A stretch of DNA of 64,000 nt from Phlebiopsis flavidoalba. Its lineage: Eukaryota > Basidiomycota > Agaricomycetes > Polyporales > Phanerochaetaceae. The notes under the pieces are model-generated. The model saw only the letters and a list, made by a program, of their open reading frames with translations, was not told the DNA's origin and searched no databases. A program made the translations under genes and the position numbers. The stretch lies in the NCBI GenBank assembly GCA_035772785.1, contig JAOCPU010000014.1:186001-250000 (forward strand), read 5' to 3'. The first letter of the stretch is position 1. Every line of letters starts with the position of its first letter. Positions 36,325 through 47,486 of the stretch are shown in pieces.

Positions 36325-36694
36325 CCGTACCATTCTATGCCATCCTATCACGTTTCATATCAGCACTTCAGCGCTTCACTGGAAGCTTCAGCCCCGGGGG
36401 AGCCGGCGGCATATGGATAGATAGACACTGATGCGCCAGCATGTGCTGGGGACCAATGGCCCTTGAGATATACGCTGAGCATCAGGTAGGCCTGACAAAG
36501 AGGTTCGGGGACGTCAGGCGGTATCTGAGGTAGTAACACATCAAGTCTTCCGGAAATTTCAAACAGCCGCCAGAGGCACAGAAAGGACATCGCAGTTGCA
36601 GTATAAAGTCGCGTCTGGCGATGGTAGAGCATGGCACCAGGCTCTTCTCACTCTCTCCGGTAGAGCCTACCATCCTCCAAACCACACCACATAT
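36325..36694. promoter_or_regulatory. Upstream region of family F copy 6
   Basis: 370 bp between the MITE and the start codon. No clear TATA box. The MITE has landed close enough to affect this promoter. Confidence 0.3.
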
Positions 36695-37583
36695 ATGAGT
36701 CTACAAACGATCCCTTATGTTGACTATAAGCCGAGCAGGCTCCATGACCAGAACAAAATTATCTCCCACTTCACGAGTAATGGTTGCTCAGGAGTTAACC
36801 TGCGCGACGCCCTCATGGGCTGGTTGCGTCACATGGACCATCAGGAGGATATATTTTTTGGGGACAAACAGAGCCAAAGTCAGCGTTCGTGTTGCGGTAC
36901 GTCCTAGCCTGACTCTACTCAAGGGTGCTAGGCTACAAAAAAGTCTAGATGCTGATTGCGAATACCTCTTTCATTAGATTTCGGGCTATAAACCCTTCGT
37001 GCTTCAGAAGCACGCTGGTCGTACAAAAAACGCAACGCGCTCGTATCGGTCTCACGCGCCCGCAAGGTTGCCAAAGCTATCGCTGTAGGTAGTGCGCAAT
37101 TTCATAGCCGAGGTAGGTATGCAGTGGATGTTTCGAAGGTGACAAAAAAACTCATTAGCACTCACAGGCAAGCTAACACAATTCCCCGCGACGGACAGTT
37201 GCGCTTTGGTCCTGGTGCCCTCGAGTTGCGAGGATCTTCATCTTCTCGAGCTGCATCAGATAGGAGCGACTGTGCACCATTCTTGGATATTTGCCACCTG
37301 CACCACGCCCAGTGGCCGTGCCTACCCCGTTCCCCGCATTCACGTAGTCGTCCAGTCTTGTGATAACTTACAGTGCGCCAGTCTCAATGTTACTACACTT
37401 CCTGGCCCTTCTGTCCTCGATTCCTTGACCACAGAGAACATGACTGATACCTTTTTGACTCAGAGTACAATTGAGTATGAATCGCTCCCTTCCTATTTCC
37501 TCTCCGATGCTGCGGAGGACAGAGTCATTTTCGAACGAGACTTCCCAGATCTCATACTTGCTCTGAGTGCATGGCCATTCTAA
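36695..37583 (+). CDS. Family F copy 6, unknown function, three exons, long tail
   Basis: Exon 1 starts at the ATG at 36695 and reads SLQTIPYVDYKPSRLHDQN, HFTSNGCSGVNLRDALMG and HMDHQEDIFFG, then (other frame) NRAKVSVRVA at a GTACGTC donor near 36899. Exon 2 follows TTAG near 36978, reads ISGYKPFVLQKHAGRTKNAT and ends NFIAE-like before GTAGGTA near 37113. Exon 3 starts near 37170 with ANTIPRDGQLRFGPGALEL, then LLELHQIGATVHHSW. About 100 further residues follow, without a domain I know, to the stop at 37583. Only about two shifts are needed, so this is the best-preserved full-length copy. No signal peptide or membrane helix is evident. A cytoplasmic role is a guess. Confidence 0.7.
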
Positions 37584-39232
37584 GCGACTTGAGTACTGAT
37601 CTCCTGTGTAAAGTATCTGCAATTATAATATCAATGCTAACGCCCACAGTTCTCCATTTAGTAGAGACATATGACCTTTCTTGCTGAAGATTTTTCCCGC
37701 AAGGGCATTGTGACCATATCATGCGCGGGTGCAACCCCCTCCGATTAGCGACGTTGGATATCACTTATTCACACCGCGCCGGACAGCGCCGACTGCAGCA
37801 AGGATACACTCAGTTCTGCATTGTGCTGATAGAGTAGGATAGATGTGTGCACAGCCAAATATAACTACCTGTTGGCTATGTGGTACTATTGACCGTCGTG
37901 CTAGTGGCTGTATCGCAGTTGGATCAGTTTGATCGGCAGCCATGCTGGGCTTCTGAGTCAGCTATTCCTGCATTTTTGTGCTTGTAGCAGCCTGAAAATA
38001 CCAGATATCCTCATTATGACATGGGGACATGGACAATCATCCGCCTCGTCAGTACTAGTACTGCCACAAGTGCCACATAATGCTGCGCGGGACCAAGCGC
38101 GGACCGTCCAGTTTTGTCGGAGATCGTTTTCTGATACGCAGTAGACGAGTACTTTCGTATGACTATGTGATAGATAACTCCAGAGAGTTAAAGGTAGTTA
38201 GACTCAGTCAGAGTCATCGATCGCTGCGCAACCTTGAGCGGCGGTTGAAGTTGCAAGTTGCAAGTTGCAACTTCAAGGCTTCAAGCAAGTAACGTGCTTG
38301 GATCACGTGGCCTCATTACGTGAGACACTTGGAAGATAACTTAGATAAGTCAGGAGGCGCCTGGTGGTAGTCTCGGCGCGGTGGCGCCTCTTCGATTTGT
38401 GTCCGAGTCACCGCTTCCGCTAGCACATCGCATTCGGACCAGACTCCCAGCTTTAGGGCCTGAGATCAATCATGATGTATAGTCTGTGCTTTGAGGTACG
38501 AATCAGTACATGTCCATCCAGTCAAGCGATGTGCTGATGTCTACCGGAGCCTCGTTTCAGCATACCCTGTGATCCCTTGGTCGCAGATGACGCGCTGTTA
38601 TGAGCTCTATGGGACACACACCATTCTAATCGTGGGCGTGATCCTCATACTTCAACTAAATATCTAGCGACCGAATTTATGCGATCTTGTCGCACAAGTC
38701 ACAGTCTCATCCTTCCTTCAAGGTCTCGACTCTCGGTTCGGAGACTGCGAGAGATCCTTGGGTGAGCAGAACATAGATGGAATACAAACATGTTAGGCTT
38801 ATCGTTGAATCCTGTAGATGACATTGCGGAGTACGGCTCGCATACGCCAATCTCGACAACTCAGTAAATCATACGCGATTCACTCACTATGGTCGTACAC
38901 AGCTGATACTTGCCGCTACCCAGGACTATGGATCACAAGCATGCTCCTTGATCTCTGCATCTGAAAATATACTCGGACGGACTATCCTGGCTCGGGCTTC
39001 GTCAGCCTTCTGCCCCGTCATAAGTCAAATATCGACCCTCTACGTCCCCGTTCCCACTGCGCGGGGCCGAATCAATAACACCCATCTGCGGTGTGAGGAC
39101 TCCTCATCTTGTTGAGGGACACTGCGGGCCTATCGGTGATGCTCGTAGAGTATGTATGGTAAGTACTGCGTCAGGATATAGCTTGAACGCTATACAGAGT
39201 GCGCGGGTGCAGCTGACTTCGTGCACTAGACG
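37584..39232. other. Intergenic with one near-perfect palindrome
   Basis: No gene supported. At 38245-38276 TTGAAGTTGCAA is mirrored by TTGCAACTTCAA across an 8-bp spacer, flanked by CCTTGA/TCAAGG. CACGTG and ACGTG motifs occur at 38300-38325. The rest holds only short open frames. Confidence 0.4.
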
Positions 39233-40462
39233 ATGGAAGATCGTTTATGGTGCGATAAATACTCTATCCTCAGTCTGGCCTATGCCTCAGCTCCCTCGGT
39301 GCAGCTGCCCCCCTCGTCTCGAAACGCTCCGAAACAGGTTTCATTTTGCCATGTCATTGACAGGTGAGCTCGACCTGCAGATATATTTTGTCATCGCTAA
39401 TCCACGAATGAATAGATCGTCTTGGTAGCGGAGCAGAATGAGCTCTTCCTCGAGAACGGCTACATCATCATCCAAAAACTTTTTCCAAAGAGCAAAACGC
39501 GGAATTTACGAAGGAAATGTGGATACGTCTTGGCATGAACCCTAATGACAAGTCGACATGGCAAGGAGCCGACTGGATCAACATGCCGATCACAAAGGGA
39601 GTCTGCGTAGATGAGTTTGCTCCCAAGGTAAGAAGTACTCTACAGTACCTCGGCCACAAACTTATGCATCCTAGGCGTGGTCTGCCATCACTGAACTCCT
39701 CGGTGGCGAAGATCGCGTCAATGTGGATGGCTCTCAGTGGGCGGACAACTTCATCGTCAACCTAGGTTCACCAGAACTTGAGGGGTTCCCAGCCCCGCGA
39801 GCCCCGCGATCTAGACTTTTGGCATGTCGAAGGTGACTTCTTTGTGCACTACCTCGACTCACCCGATGCAAGCTCTTCTCGTTGTACCCCTCTTCTCCGA
39901 CATATATCCTGGCGGGGGTGCGACATGGATTGCGCCAGAGGGTATCGACATGATTGCACGCTACCTCGCGGCGTACCCTGAGGGTGTCATCCCGGAAGAC
40001 CTAACCTTCCGGCCGTCGTACTGCCACGGAACGTACACAGACTGGGAGGACCACCTGGGTTTCTCTGGTCGCGCCTCGAGGAGATCAAGAAATGCACCAA
40101 GTTCGTCGAACTTACCGGCGAGGTGGGCGACGTCGTGCTCTTGCACCCGCTTATGATGCACTCGAAATCCAAGAACGTCCTACGCGTTTGCACGTGTTAT
40201 CTCTAACCCCCTCCAGCGAGCCCTGCGAGAGCCGTTCAAATTCGACAGGGACGACCCGACGCAGTATAGTCTTGTCGAACAAAAGACACTCAAGGCCCTG
40301 GGCGTCGACAGGTTTGCGTTCGCGCCGACTACCGAAAGGAAGCAAATCGTTCCCAAACGCGTGTTGATTCAGCAGAGGATGTTGGAGGAGGAGAAGATGA
40401 GGCTAGAAGATATGAGGAAGAAGACCGCAGCCATGGAGGCCAGACCAATGATTATGACCTGA
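39233..40462 (+). CDS. Phytanoyl-CoA dioxygenase-like (PhyH family) oxygenase
   Basis: A putative Fe(II)/2-oxoglutarate-dependent oxygenase. In order: FLENGYIIIQKLFP near 39450, then EFTKEMWIRLGMNPNDKS, GADWINMPITKGVCVDEFAP, an intron at 39629-39675, AITELLGGEDRVNVDGSQWA, then FWHVEGDFFVHYLDSP near 39820. The last motif carries the likely HxE iron ligands. Next come QALLVVPLFSDIYPGGGATW, PEGVIPEDLTFRPSYC, and GDVVLLHPLMMHSKS near 40150 with the likely distal His. The C-terminus has DDPTQYSLVEQKTLK and an Arg/Glu-rich end to the stop at 40462. At least four single-base shifts separate these segments. The N-terminal exon and start are uncertain. The substrate is unknown. A decayed paralogue lies at 2336-3300 on the opposite strand. 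Confidence 0.78.
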
Positions 40463-41066
40463 GTACAGTGTGAAGATGTGGTGTAGAACAGACTGCGAGC
40501 AGCAAGTGTGTCTCAGAGGCTCATGAAGACGGGTGTGTATTTGTAAGAGGACAAGGGATAACCGTAGGCTAGACATGCTGTTGGGTCCTCCAGATTCGTT
40601 TTCTTTGTTTTGACCCGTCATGTTTTGACTCGTCGTCTCATCGGATCCATTCACTCACTTCAGTCTTCAGTACAACGCTTTCAAATAAGACTCGCAGCGC
40701 CCCGGCGGAGTCGGCCTATATAGCTCGAGAAGTCTTATTACAACGTGAAGTGGCCTTTTGGGCGCCAATTTATCTGTTTTTTTCCTCTTCGACTAAGATA
40801 GCGGCAGTGCTTTGTGGCCCACCAACGACGGCGGCAAATATGACAACCGATTTAGATTGACATGTGCGAGCACTCTTACCTTATACAACTTGAATGCGAC
40901 AGGCTAAGAGGCTCGGCCACCACCGTCACAGCTGGGAAGTGGCTACAGTGTTTGGCCACCCCATTATTTAGAAAGATATAAGAGGGCCTTCTGTCCGCAG
41001 AGTGTCTATACTATTCCCTTATCCTTCTACAGCGACGTCCCCGTTATCCAGTAGTAACGCTACATC
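40463..41066 (+). promoter_or_regulatory. Upstream region of AB-family gene A with TATA box
   Basis: GATATAAGAGG at 40975-40985 is a good TATA-like element about 85 bp before the ATG. No other gene in this stretch. Confidence 0.45.
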
Positions 41067-41489
41067 ATGAAACTCCCAGGACCTTCGCAGACTATCGGAC
41101 CTAATAGACAGCTGCTCGTTGGCAGCCATCGACACGGTAACCCCCCCGGCCCGGGCGCAAAATGGCCACATTCAGTTCTTCATCCCGGATTTCCAAGGCT
41201 ACGGCGTAACATTGCCAGTCACTAACGAAACTGGGAATCAGTGTTTTGTGCGACTGGGGGTGTCGAGTTGGGACACGGCGACATGGCCTCCACAGGTGTC
41301 CGATTTCTGGTGTATCCTCGGAGCCAGGGAACGAACGCTGGGTCAACAATCTATATCACGCATGTTGCAGAAGATACTGCGCCCGAACGAGTTCGGCGTG
41401 CATTACGCGAGGCAATTGGCGAATTGGCACGATATCCTCAGGTGGCACTGGTTCAATACGACGTAAATAAGGCGTCTGCCACTCATTGA
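41067..41489 (+). CDS. Family AB gene A, small protein of unknown function
   Basis: Single-exon gene of about 140 codons, paralogous to the intact gene at 42674. After the ATG at 41067 the frame shifts once, then reads SLAAIDTVTPPARAQNG and GYGVTLPVTNETGNQCFV. After a second shift near 41245 it reads CDWGVELGHGDM, RFLVYPRSQGTNAGSTIYIT and ALVQYDVNKASATH to the stop at 41489. Gene B matches at CDW, RFWVYP, VYVTNI, REQVREAL and LVQYNVNR. The two shifts may be sequencing errors. No signal peptide, membrane segment or known domain. Confidence 0.65.
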
Positions 41490-42603
41490 AGGTCAGTCTT
41501 CAGGTTGATCCGCGGACGGAAGGTGCACTTGAACCGACTAACCGTGACCTTGTAGTAATGCCCTGCGCTCAGTGCGTACTCGTTGAGGGCACCTGAACCT
41601 GGCTATTCCACATTCCCTACCAGCGGACTTCCGGTTTCGAATTACCCTTCCCTTTCTTGTTACAGTGTCTGTTATCTTTGTATACTATAAATCGTAATTA
41701 CGTATCGATAACCCGCCAGTAGGGTAGGCTAGTTGTCTCCTTGATCATACTGTCCGTCTATCAATTGAGACATGAGCGCACGGTTTGAGGATCCGTCTTC
41801 CCTCGAGAATCTCCTTGCACGAGACCGTATGTTTCAACGTGAGTGAGAGTGAGATCAAAAGAGGAACAGGCCAATGATAACGATTTTTAATTTGATTGGC
41901 TGACGTTGAAGACGCGGAGACAAACAAGAGACAAACAAGCCACATCTTGAGCGCCCCAGTCCTCTTCGAAGCCATGTCGACGTTTAGCGACGCTCATTCG
42001 TCAGCATCCTATCTGCTGCCAGTGTTCATAGTGTAACTTTAAAGCCATCGATAATCGGACATACTTTGAACCACAAAACGAAGACAGTACTCTGTCCTCA
42101 ACAATATTTTATTTCGCTCGGGAATTGGAAATCAGTGGTTCTCACTTCGCGACGGCGGACGGAGACGGAAGAAAATGCGACAACCAAAGGTCCTTCAAAG
42201 CCCACAGTAGGTTTTACGTCACTGGCATCCATTACATTTGCCTAATTTGGTTTGATGCTTTGCTTGAATGTGGTCATCAGGTTGTGCGGGTTTAGTACTT
42301 TTTGCTTGTCCTCTTTGGGACTGTGACCAAATTGGTCAGGTGCAAGCACGATCACCCGCCCTCGCGCACAAGAACAAAGGGAGGACTGTGCTCCGTGGTG
42401 ACAGAAGACTTGATTATCTGGTTACACGTGCCGTCGCGCCCCTCCGTGGACGTTTAATGATGATATATGCGTCAGTCGATTAATATCGATACCTATGATT
42501 GGCCATCCGTCCACAAGCGGGTCGCGTTCACATCGCGACCCTGAGGTACCATTGAGATCTCCGTAGAAATTACCACGGTCTTCTGGCCACCCGCCACAGC
42601 GGG
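41490..42603. other. Intergenic between the two AB genes
   Basis: No further gene or repeat supported. Short minus frame 41745-41975 lacks motifs. Confidence 0.35.
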
Positions 42604-42610
42604 ATAAATA
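42604..42610 (+). promoter_or_regulatory. TATA-like box of gene B
   Basis: ATAAATA 64-70 bp before the gene B ATG, followed by a CATCATCATCTCACC leader. The spacing resembles that of gene A. Confidence 0.45.
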
Positions 42611-42673
42611 GACCTCGGCCTTGCTCGCTGCGACATCATCATCTCACCGTTCTCCTTCATCCACTCCTTCAAG

Positions 42674-43102
42674 ATGTCTACCTTTTACACCCAGCTCGAT
42701 AACATGAATGCCACAAACCTTCATGCCCTCGCTGACTATATCAAGGCTTGCCCCCTTGTGCAGACTCGGACGGACGGCCCCAAGATCGCAGACTACTTCG
42801 CCCCGAGACGCCAAGGCTCACAGGTCCTCCTTCCCGTGCACAATAGCTCAAAACTCTCCGTTTTATGTGACTGGGAGACTAGCGCTGGCTTTGGATCTTC
42901 TACCACTAGGGCCATTCGGTTCTGGGTATACCCGGCTTCCTTGAGCACTCTAGATGGCGCTACGGTTTACGTGACCAATATCCGGGACTCTACCAGTCGA
43001 GAGCAAGTTAGGGAGGCATTAAGCAAAGCAGTTGAAGAGCTGGCCTTTAATTCTCAAGTTTCCTTGGTTCAATACAATGTCAACCGGGTCGCAGCCTTCT
43101 AA
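42674..43102 (+). CDS. Family AB gene B, intact 142-residue protein of unknown function
   Basis: Open from ATG to TAA without interruption, one exon. It starts STFYTQLDNMNATNLHALA and continues ADYIKACPLVQTRTDGPKIA. The middle has LLPVHNSSKLSVLCDWET, then IRFWVYPASLSTLDGATVYV. The end is REQVREALSKAVEELAFN and VSLVQYNVNRVAAF. The predicted pattern is mixed helix and strand: an N-terminal helix, a strand-rich core and one amphipathic helix before a last strand. There is no signal peptide, transmembrane helix or cysteine pattern. Its paralogue, gene A, lies 1.2 kb upstream. I do not recognise the family. Confidence 0.8.
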   Translation: MSTFYTQLDNMNATNLHALADYIKACPLVQTRTDGPKIADYFAPRRQGSQVLLPVHNSSKLSVLCDWETSAGFGSSTTRAIRFWVYPASLSTLDGATVYVTNIRDSTSREQVREALSKAVEELAFNSQVSLVQYNVNRVAAF

Positions 43103-43893
43103 CTGTGAGTTTTCGCGTAGCGGTCCCGGGCCGTACAACTCCGTTACTGACTCCTTCCTGGTAGTAGCTGCCACCCTTCGATGGTCCGAGGCCGCCACCA
43201 GCAACCCAACGGGCCATGGCTTGCTGCTGACGAGAGCACTTGGACACGGACGATCCTTTTCCCCCTTGTTATCTTTGTCACTGCCTGTATCCTGTTCTGT
43301 CATTGTATCATTAGCTTCATGGGGACTACCAGTCACCCAGTGTAATGTGAACGTTTCTCGAGCTCCATGTGCACGTCATGAATGATAGTGTCTAATGCTT
43401 TTCGTCATCTGAGGCCTAAGTCCAATACCTATTACCTACGTTCCCACGCCACCTGGCATTGTGGCCGATCTTTTCGGCGCCAAGGACCTTGTTTGCTCGA
43501 TCATGATCGGTCGTTCGCAGGTCCTCCGAGCTCCCGTCTGTGCCCGTCCACCCTTTCCATACTCCACACACAATAATATGACCAATTGCGCTTGAAAAGA
43601 CGCATATGCGCGATAAAAGATCGCCCGCTCCAAGCAGTGACAAAACCTATGGTCTTACCGTTCGTCTCGTCGCGGTTCACAGTAAGGCTCAGTGACCTTT
43701 GTCTCATCCGCGTGTAAAGCAACAGCCTCGATAAGGATGCACGAACAGAGGTGGCCAACTATATGGACAGCAAGTGAGTGGTAAATCTGCTTGCCATCCT
43801 TTTGAGGTCGAAATCACGATTCATCAGCCTAGCGCTCCGTTCTCGTAAGTCAGACAGCGAAATTGATTTGCAAAATACTGGGAAAAACACAGG
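43103..43893. other. Intergenic, no supported gene
   Basis: Short overlapping frames on both strands without motifs (43382-43576 plus, 43416-43643 minus). Gene B and the next gene are convergent, so this holds their 3' flanks. Confidence 0.35.
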
Positions 43894-45412
43894 TCAATGA
43901 CAGAGAGATATTTCCTCAGCAACCGTGGAACTAAAACCGAAGATGTCCGGAGAAGTACAAGACGTTGCCAGACTCTTGCCCCGCGGCCGTATGCGCGACC
44001 TCACGAGAGACGCCCCTGGCGAGGCCACCTCGGGCGACAACGACGGCGAGCGCGAGGGCGACAGCGGCGGGGGAAGTGCAAACACAAACGCCGCGCCGGG
44101 AGTCGGCGACGCATACGCAGCATGGAACTCGCGCATCTGGCGCAGCTGCACCGCGAGGCGGTCGCGCTCGGCCTCGAGGTGTGCGATACGCCTGCGCGAG
44201 CGTCGTCGTGGACGTCGCGAGGTCCTCGAGGTGTGCATGGGCCTCGTCGCGTTGGGCAGCGAGCTGCGCGCGCTCGTCTGCGCCGTGTGAGCCCAGTCGC
44301 GCTCTTTCTCGGCGGCGACGGCGGTGAGTTTCGTGTTGGAGGAGCTCTTTCTCGTCTTGCGCTTGCACGAGCTGCGCCTCGAGTTCGGCGATTTGGGCGT
44401 CGTACATGTTGCGTGCGAACTCGTGCTCTTTGAGTGCGAAGCTGAGGCTCTCGTCGATGTCTGCGATGCGTTTCGCTACGCTGAGGAGCTCGGGGCGAAG
44501 TTTCTCGTTGGAGAGGCGTTGTTTGGCTAGAGCTTCATTCGCCTTTTGCAGCTCATCGGTGAGAGCGAGTGTTGCCAGGCGGTTAGTCTCAAATGCGTCC
44601 TGAGCCTCCCGATTTGTTGTCGCGAGTTGGGCCTGCTGAGCCGAAATAGTTGTTGCGCGCGTAGAGATGGTCATGTCATACGTCGCCCTCTGCACCGCGG
44701 CCGAAGAAGAGGCCACAGAAAGCATCTCGTGTAAGTGGTCGACCGTTGACGCCAACGATTCGTTATTCTGCTACAGTTTGCGATCACACGTCAGTATCGG
44801 GGTGCCGTTGCAGACAGGCCATTTCACACACCTGCAGGTCCGATATCTGCACGTTCAGCGACAGGATCGTCTTGTCCTGCTCCGAGACCAATCGGCTCGA
44901 CCGGTTTTTCCGCACGGCGCAGGCTCTGGTACGCCGCATCAGCGGTGCCCTGCCAGTGCGTGGCCGAGTTTCCCATGTCGCTCTCCATCTTGCGCAGCTT
45001 ATGCTGCAGCTCCTGCGAAAAAAGAAGGGCGTCAGCGAATGCCTCGTGGGCTGACAGAGCGGCAGCGTGGTACCCACCTCTGCAAACCTGGCGCTGCACG
45101 GAATAGAGGCTCGAGATCTTGAGTAGCTCCTGCTGGGTCTCCATGACGGTCCGCATCAGGGCGCGCCGCTCGTTTCCGGCGTGCGCAACCTATGATGAGG
45201 CACAGCGCGAGGGCGACCGTCATTGAGAGGACGATGGCCCCCATGGCGCCTGTCAGCAACCCAGCGTCGAGGGTCGCATCCCAACAGATGCTCGAAGAAG
45301 GTGTAGGCTCCGACGAGGCTGAGTGAAATCAAGGATCATGGCGGTGTTGGGACCTGGCGTGACCGCAGTAGATGTGGGGGGTGATGAGCGACGCGAGAGG
45401 TTGCCAACGCAT
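43894..45412 (-). CDS. Membrane protein with long coiled coil, unknown function
   Basis: Starts at the ATG at 45412 with MRWQPLASLITPHIYCG. After shifts come two hydrophobic segments, AMILISLSLVGAYTFFEHLL and GAMGAIVLSMTVALALCLII (near 45330 and 45245). Next are LMRTVMETQQELLKISSLYS, LFSQELQHKLRKMESDMG, SEQDKTILSLNVQISDLQ, and from 44745 a long heptad-rich coiled coil with TNREAQDAFETNRLATLALT, DELQKANEALAKQRLSNEKL and AQIAELEAQLVQAQDEKELL. The frame changes near 44270 and 44190, giving RIAHLEAERDRLAVQLRQMR and a Ser/Pro-rich tail to 43894. At least two introns (near 45080 and 44810). The domain order suggests a membrane-anchored tether or scaffold, by inference only. Confidence 0.65.
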
Positions 45413-45782
45413 CGCGGCGGTTGGATAAGTGAGCGAGGCTGACTGGGAGGACAGCCTCGTCAGCCTCTGGTTAAAAATGTATGTCGTAATGGTTTGGAGC
45501 TACACTTTGAGCTGCCAGTCCATATTGCTACGTTGGCAAACTAGACCGACATGATCAGACTTAAGTAAGGTTTGACGACATACATGCTCACCTGTTAGGA
45601 TGCCATAGATGGTTGACGGTCGCTATTCGTGATGTTGAGATCGCAAAACGAAAACTTCGGGAGTTGAGCTGGGAGACAGATGTTTGATACAAATATGCAT
45701 GGTTAAATACACGGGCATGATGCAGCACGAGAGCAGGAAAGAACAGCCAGTCGGGTATCTTCCATAGAGAGAGCGAGAGTCA

Positions 45783-46810
45783 TCATACGTCAAAATCGGA
45801 TTCGTCAGCACAGCACACACACACAAAACGGGCTCTGCATGCCACCACCACCACTGAATCACAATGCCATGAGCAACTTTCAATGATGATGTTGGCCAAG
45901 AATACTCACATGTCTGTTTGAACAACCTCCACGGCCACGGACCAAAGACAGCTTCCTCTTCTCGCTTCAGAGCAGCAGCACGCAGAGCACGGTCTCTCTC
46001 AGCCTCTTCATCGTCGCTCTCGTATTCCCCCTCCACGAGCCTCTCATCATCCGCCTCGCCTCCCCCATCAAGGCCAGAATCGACATACGCAACATGGCGC
46101 CCAGACCTGATCAAGGGCGTCCGTTCGTCTATCTTTGACCTGGCCTGGGGCTGCTCTCTCGACGCTCCATGGCGGAGCTGCGACCTGGGTGCACTAGGCA
46201 CACGTTTTTGCCACCCGTTCTGGCTTTGCGTAACGCACTGAGCCGGCGCCCCGAGGGGGCCCCACGCTGCATTCTCGTCCGCCTGCCACCGGATGGGCGC
46301 CCCGAGATGGACGACGAGGGCGAGTTCAGAGGCCGAGCTGCATGGGCTCGCGTGGGCAGTGGTGGGAGGCACGGGCGCCGTCGGAGACGTGGCGGCTGCG
46401 GTCTGAGGCCGGAGGGTGATGCGCACGCGCGAGCGGAAGCGGACGCGGGGGATGGGGCGGCGGGCGTCGTTGGAGCCGCTGTCGGGCGCTGGGCTCGCGA
46501 GGGCCGTGGGGCTCGCTGTCGAGAACGATAATCGAGGAGGGCGTGTGCGAGCGCGCTGGCGGCGGGGTCGTCGTCGATGAGCTGGAGCGCGTTGCCGGGG
46601 ACGATGCACTCCGGCTTGGGCGACGCGCCCTCGATCGCGAGCTTCTGCTCGAAGAGCGCGGCCATCTCGGGTGGTCGTGCAGCTGGTCGTCGAGGGCGAT
46701 GGTCATGCGCGCGCGCATGTCGTCCGCGGAGAGGGAGAGGTCGGACTCGACGAGGTCGTGTACGCGTGCGTGCGCACCTGCGGCGTGGGCTCGCGCCGTG
46801 TTTTGTTCAT
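45783..46810 (-). CDS. Conserved fungal hypothetical protein with WPWRLF/WWWW motifs
   Basis: Probable start MNKTRREPTPQVR at 46810. Then, with shifts: HDLVESDLSLSADDMRARMT, MAALFEQKLAIEGASPKPEC, IVPGNALQLIDDDPAASALA, VRFRSRVRITLRPQ near 46430, an S/T/P-rich linker, ERTPLIRSGRHVAYVDSG near 46120, an acidic run (EYESDDEEAERDRALR), and VFGPWPWRLFKQ near 45930. An intron (45857-45912, GTGAGT..CAG) precedes WWWWHAEPVLC. After a shift inside a GT/CA dinucleotide run the gene ends ADESDFDV with a stop at 45785-45783. I know this architecture from other Agaricomycetes as an unnamed protein. The ERTPLI motif resembles a dileucine sorting signal. Function unknown. Confidence 0.6.
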
Positions 46811-47486
46811 ACGGGCTGGTGCTGCCTGCTCCCAAGCAACGAGTCGGATGCAAATTGTTTGAAACGAAGGCTAAATTAATTCCACGTTGGTGTGGGCAGC
46901 GACCAGACACGCACCTGGCGGCAGCATCACTTCCGCGGATTCATTTCTTACATTCCTGCTGGCGTCGTGAGACTCGGATAAGCGCAACATCGCCTGCCCT
47001 CTCGTCTTCTTGTTTTCATGGGTCGCTGTGGGCCGTCCGAGATGCAGCCCACGGGTCGAGCGTGGTCAGAGCTGATGCTCTCACGGGGTGCTGAATGCTG
47101 ATATAGACGTTGTTGCCTGCTCAGGGATGCAGCCGCCGCGGGTGAGAGGAGAGCGAAAACAAAGCTGCGACGATCGCTGTGGGGATGTTTATATCATTGA
47201 GCCGTCGACGAAGAGAATATGTACAGCAACGACGAGTGGGGAAGAAAGGGACGTGATGGTGGGAGCAAGAGGATAGACTCAATACGGGCGGCCGGATACT
47301 TCGGGAAAGTGGCCCATTGAGTTCTTGATCGAATCTCCATCCCCCCTATCATGTGTTCAAGCGAATCTATTCAGGCTACAGTTCTAACCAAGAGACTACT
47401 TCATACAGGACTTTCTAACTTTCTTTACTCTCACAAACAAATGAACCCGAGTGAGCGATTCAGACGACAGCAATTTCACAAACAAT
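46811..47486. other. Intergenic between ARO2 3' end and the hypothetical gene
   Basis: No gene or repeat supported. The 5' part of this stretch presumably holds the promoter of the minus-strand gene starting at 46810. Confidence 0.35.
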
